A stretch of DNA of 5,734 bases from NCBI GenBank assembly GCA_003224635.1, contig QHZK01000355.1:1-5734 (forward strand), given 5' to 3'. The stretch is from Acidobacteriota bacterium (GTDB lineage: Bacteria; Acidobacteriota; Terriglobia; UBA7540). Below are positions 5,534 to 5,734 of this stretch, piece after piece. A model generated the notes under the pieces. The model saw only the letters and a list, made by a program, of their open reading frames with translations, made no database searches and was not told the origin of the DNA. The stretch's first letter is position 1. Each line of letters opens with the position of its first letter. A program made the position numbers and the translations under genes.

Positions 5534-5734
5534 TCACGCGGCCCTCTTCTGCGCGCGGCGTTCCCAAAAGTCTTCGAAGCGAGCACTCAGGCGACAGCAG
5601 CGCAGGGCAATGATGGCATTGGCGCCGCGCAGACTCCAGTGCATGCCGGCACGCTTGAGCCGGGTCCCGATCGTCACCTTGCAGCCCGCCTCCACCACAC
5701 CCGAAGAGGTGCACAGGCCTTGGGCGTGAAATGC
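5534..5734 (-). CDS. ISKra4-type transposase, C-terminal end only
   Basis: Reading the - strand from base 5734, an open frame of 66 codons ends in TGA at 5536-5534. The upstream part, including the start, lies beyond the window. The fragment includes SSGVVEAGCK (10-19), RLKRAGMHWSLRG (25-37), ANAIIALRCC (38-47) and ARFEDFWERR (51-60). This is the characteristic C-terminus of ISKra4-family DDE transposases, and Glu15 should be the last acidic catalytic residue. The end of the protein looks intact. Whether the element as a whole is complete cannot be judged. The call rests on remembered family motifs, which match strongly. Confidence 0.85.
   Translation of the reverse strand, partial: AFHAQGLCTSSGVVEAGCKVTIGTRLKRAGMHWSLRGANAIIALRCCRLSARFEDFWERRAQKRAA
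5534..5734 (-). mobile_element. Insertion sequence, ISKra4-like, partial
   Basis: The minimum extent is the transposase fragment. The outer end of the element must lie in the 121 bp between its stop codon (5534) and the helicase-nuclease start (5412). The terminal inverted repeat cannot be recognised without the opposite end. The non-coding stretch 5413-5533 otherwise shows no clear gene, promoter or terminator. Confidence 0.6.

Noticed and set aside
5412..5714. 100-codon - strand frame starting MHLFGCGGGG
   Set aside because: It is out of frame with, and mostly overlaps, the clear transposase C-terminus at 5534-5734. Its composition is that of a frame-shifted shadow.
1..5734. CRISPR array, tRNA or rRNA
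   Set aside because: No regularly spaced repeats and no cloverleaf or rRNA-like sequence were seen on either strand. The Cas4-like domain belongs to the helicase fusion and is not evidence of a CRISPR system.

Overview
The window is GC-rich bacterial chromosome. Likely Acidobacteriota: this is inferred from the high GC, a helicase gene carrying short GC-rich palindromes of a kind I associate with that phylum, and an ISKra4-type transposase end. No ribosomal or other phylogenetic marker is present, so the assignment is tentative.

Layout. 1-465 (+) is the 3' end of a creatinase-like / M24 'pita-bread' hydrolase. 466-618 is non-coding, with a 15-bp tandem duplication and a pair of pyrimidine-rich direct repeats. 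619-816 (+) reads as a complete miniature transcription unit: a near-consensus sigma70 promoter (TTGACA, 17 nt, TATACA), a 5'-UTR hairpin, a purine-rich Shine-Dalgarno, an 11-codon lysine-rich reading frame (MAAKKAKKKKR) and a GNRA-capped intrinsic terminator. Its nearest downstream gene is convergent, so it is not the leader of an operon. 836-2215 (-) is rmuC. 2281-5412 (-) is a large fusion of a UvrD/Rep-type superfamily 1 helicase with a C-terminal Fe-S PD-(D/E)XK nuclease of AddB/Cas4/Adn architecture. 5534-5734 (-) is the C-terminal end of an ISKra4-type transposase running off the window; it lacks a start codon here and is easily missed.

Working together. The helicase-nuclease and rmuC lie in the same direction with a gap of about 65 bp and are probably co-transcribed, forming a DNA-end processing / recombination-control pair. 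The helicase gene seems to have absorbed GC-rich palindromic elements in frame at two sites, and perhaps a third, all at predicted loops or the interdomain linker. An IS element lies directly upstream of it.

The two items most worth a second look are the self-contained 11-residue basic microprotein (or small RNA) unit at 619-816 and the in-frame palindromic insertions in the helicase-nuclease.
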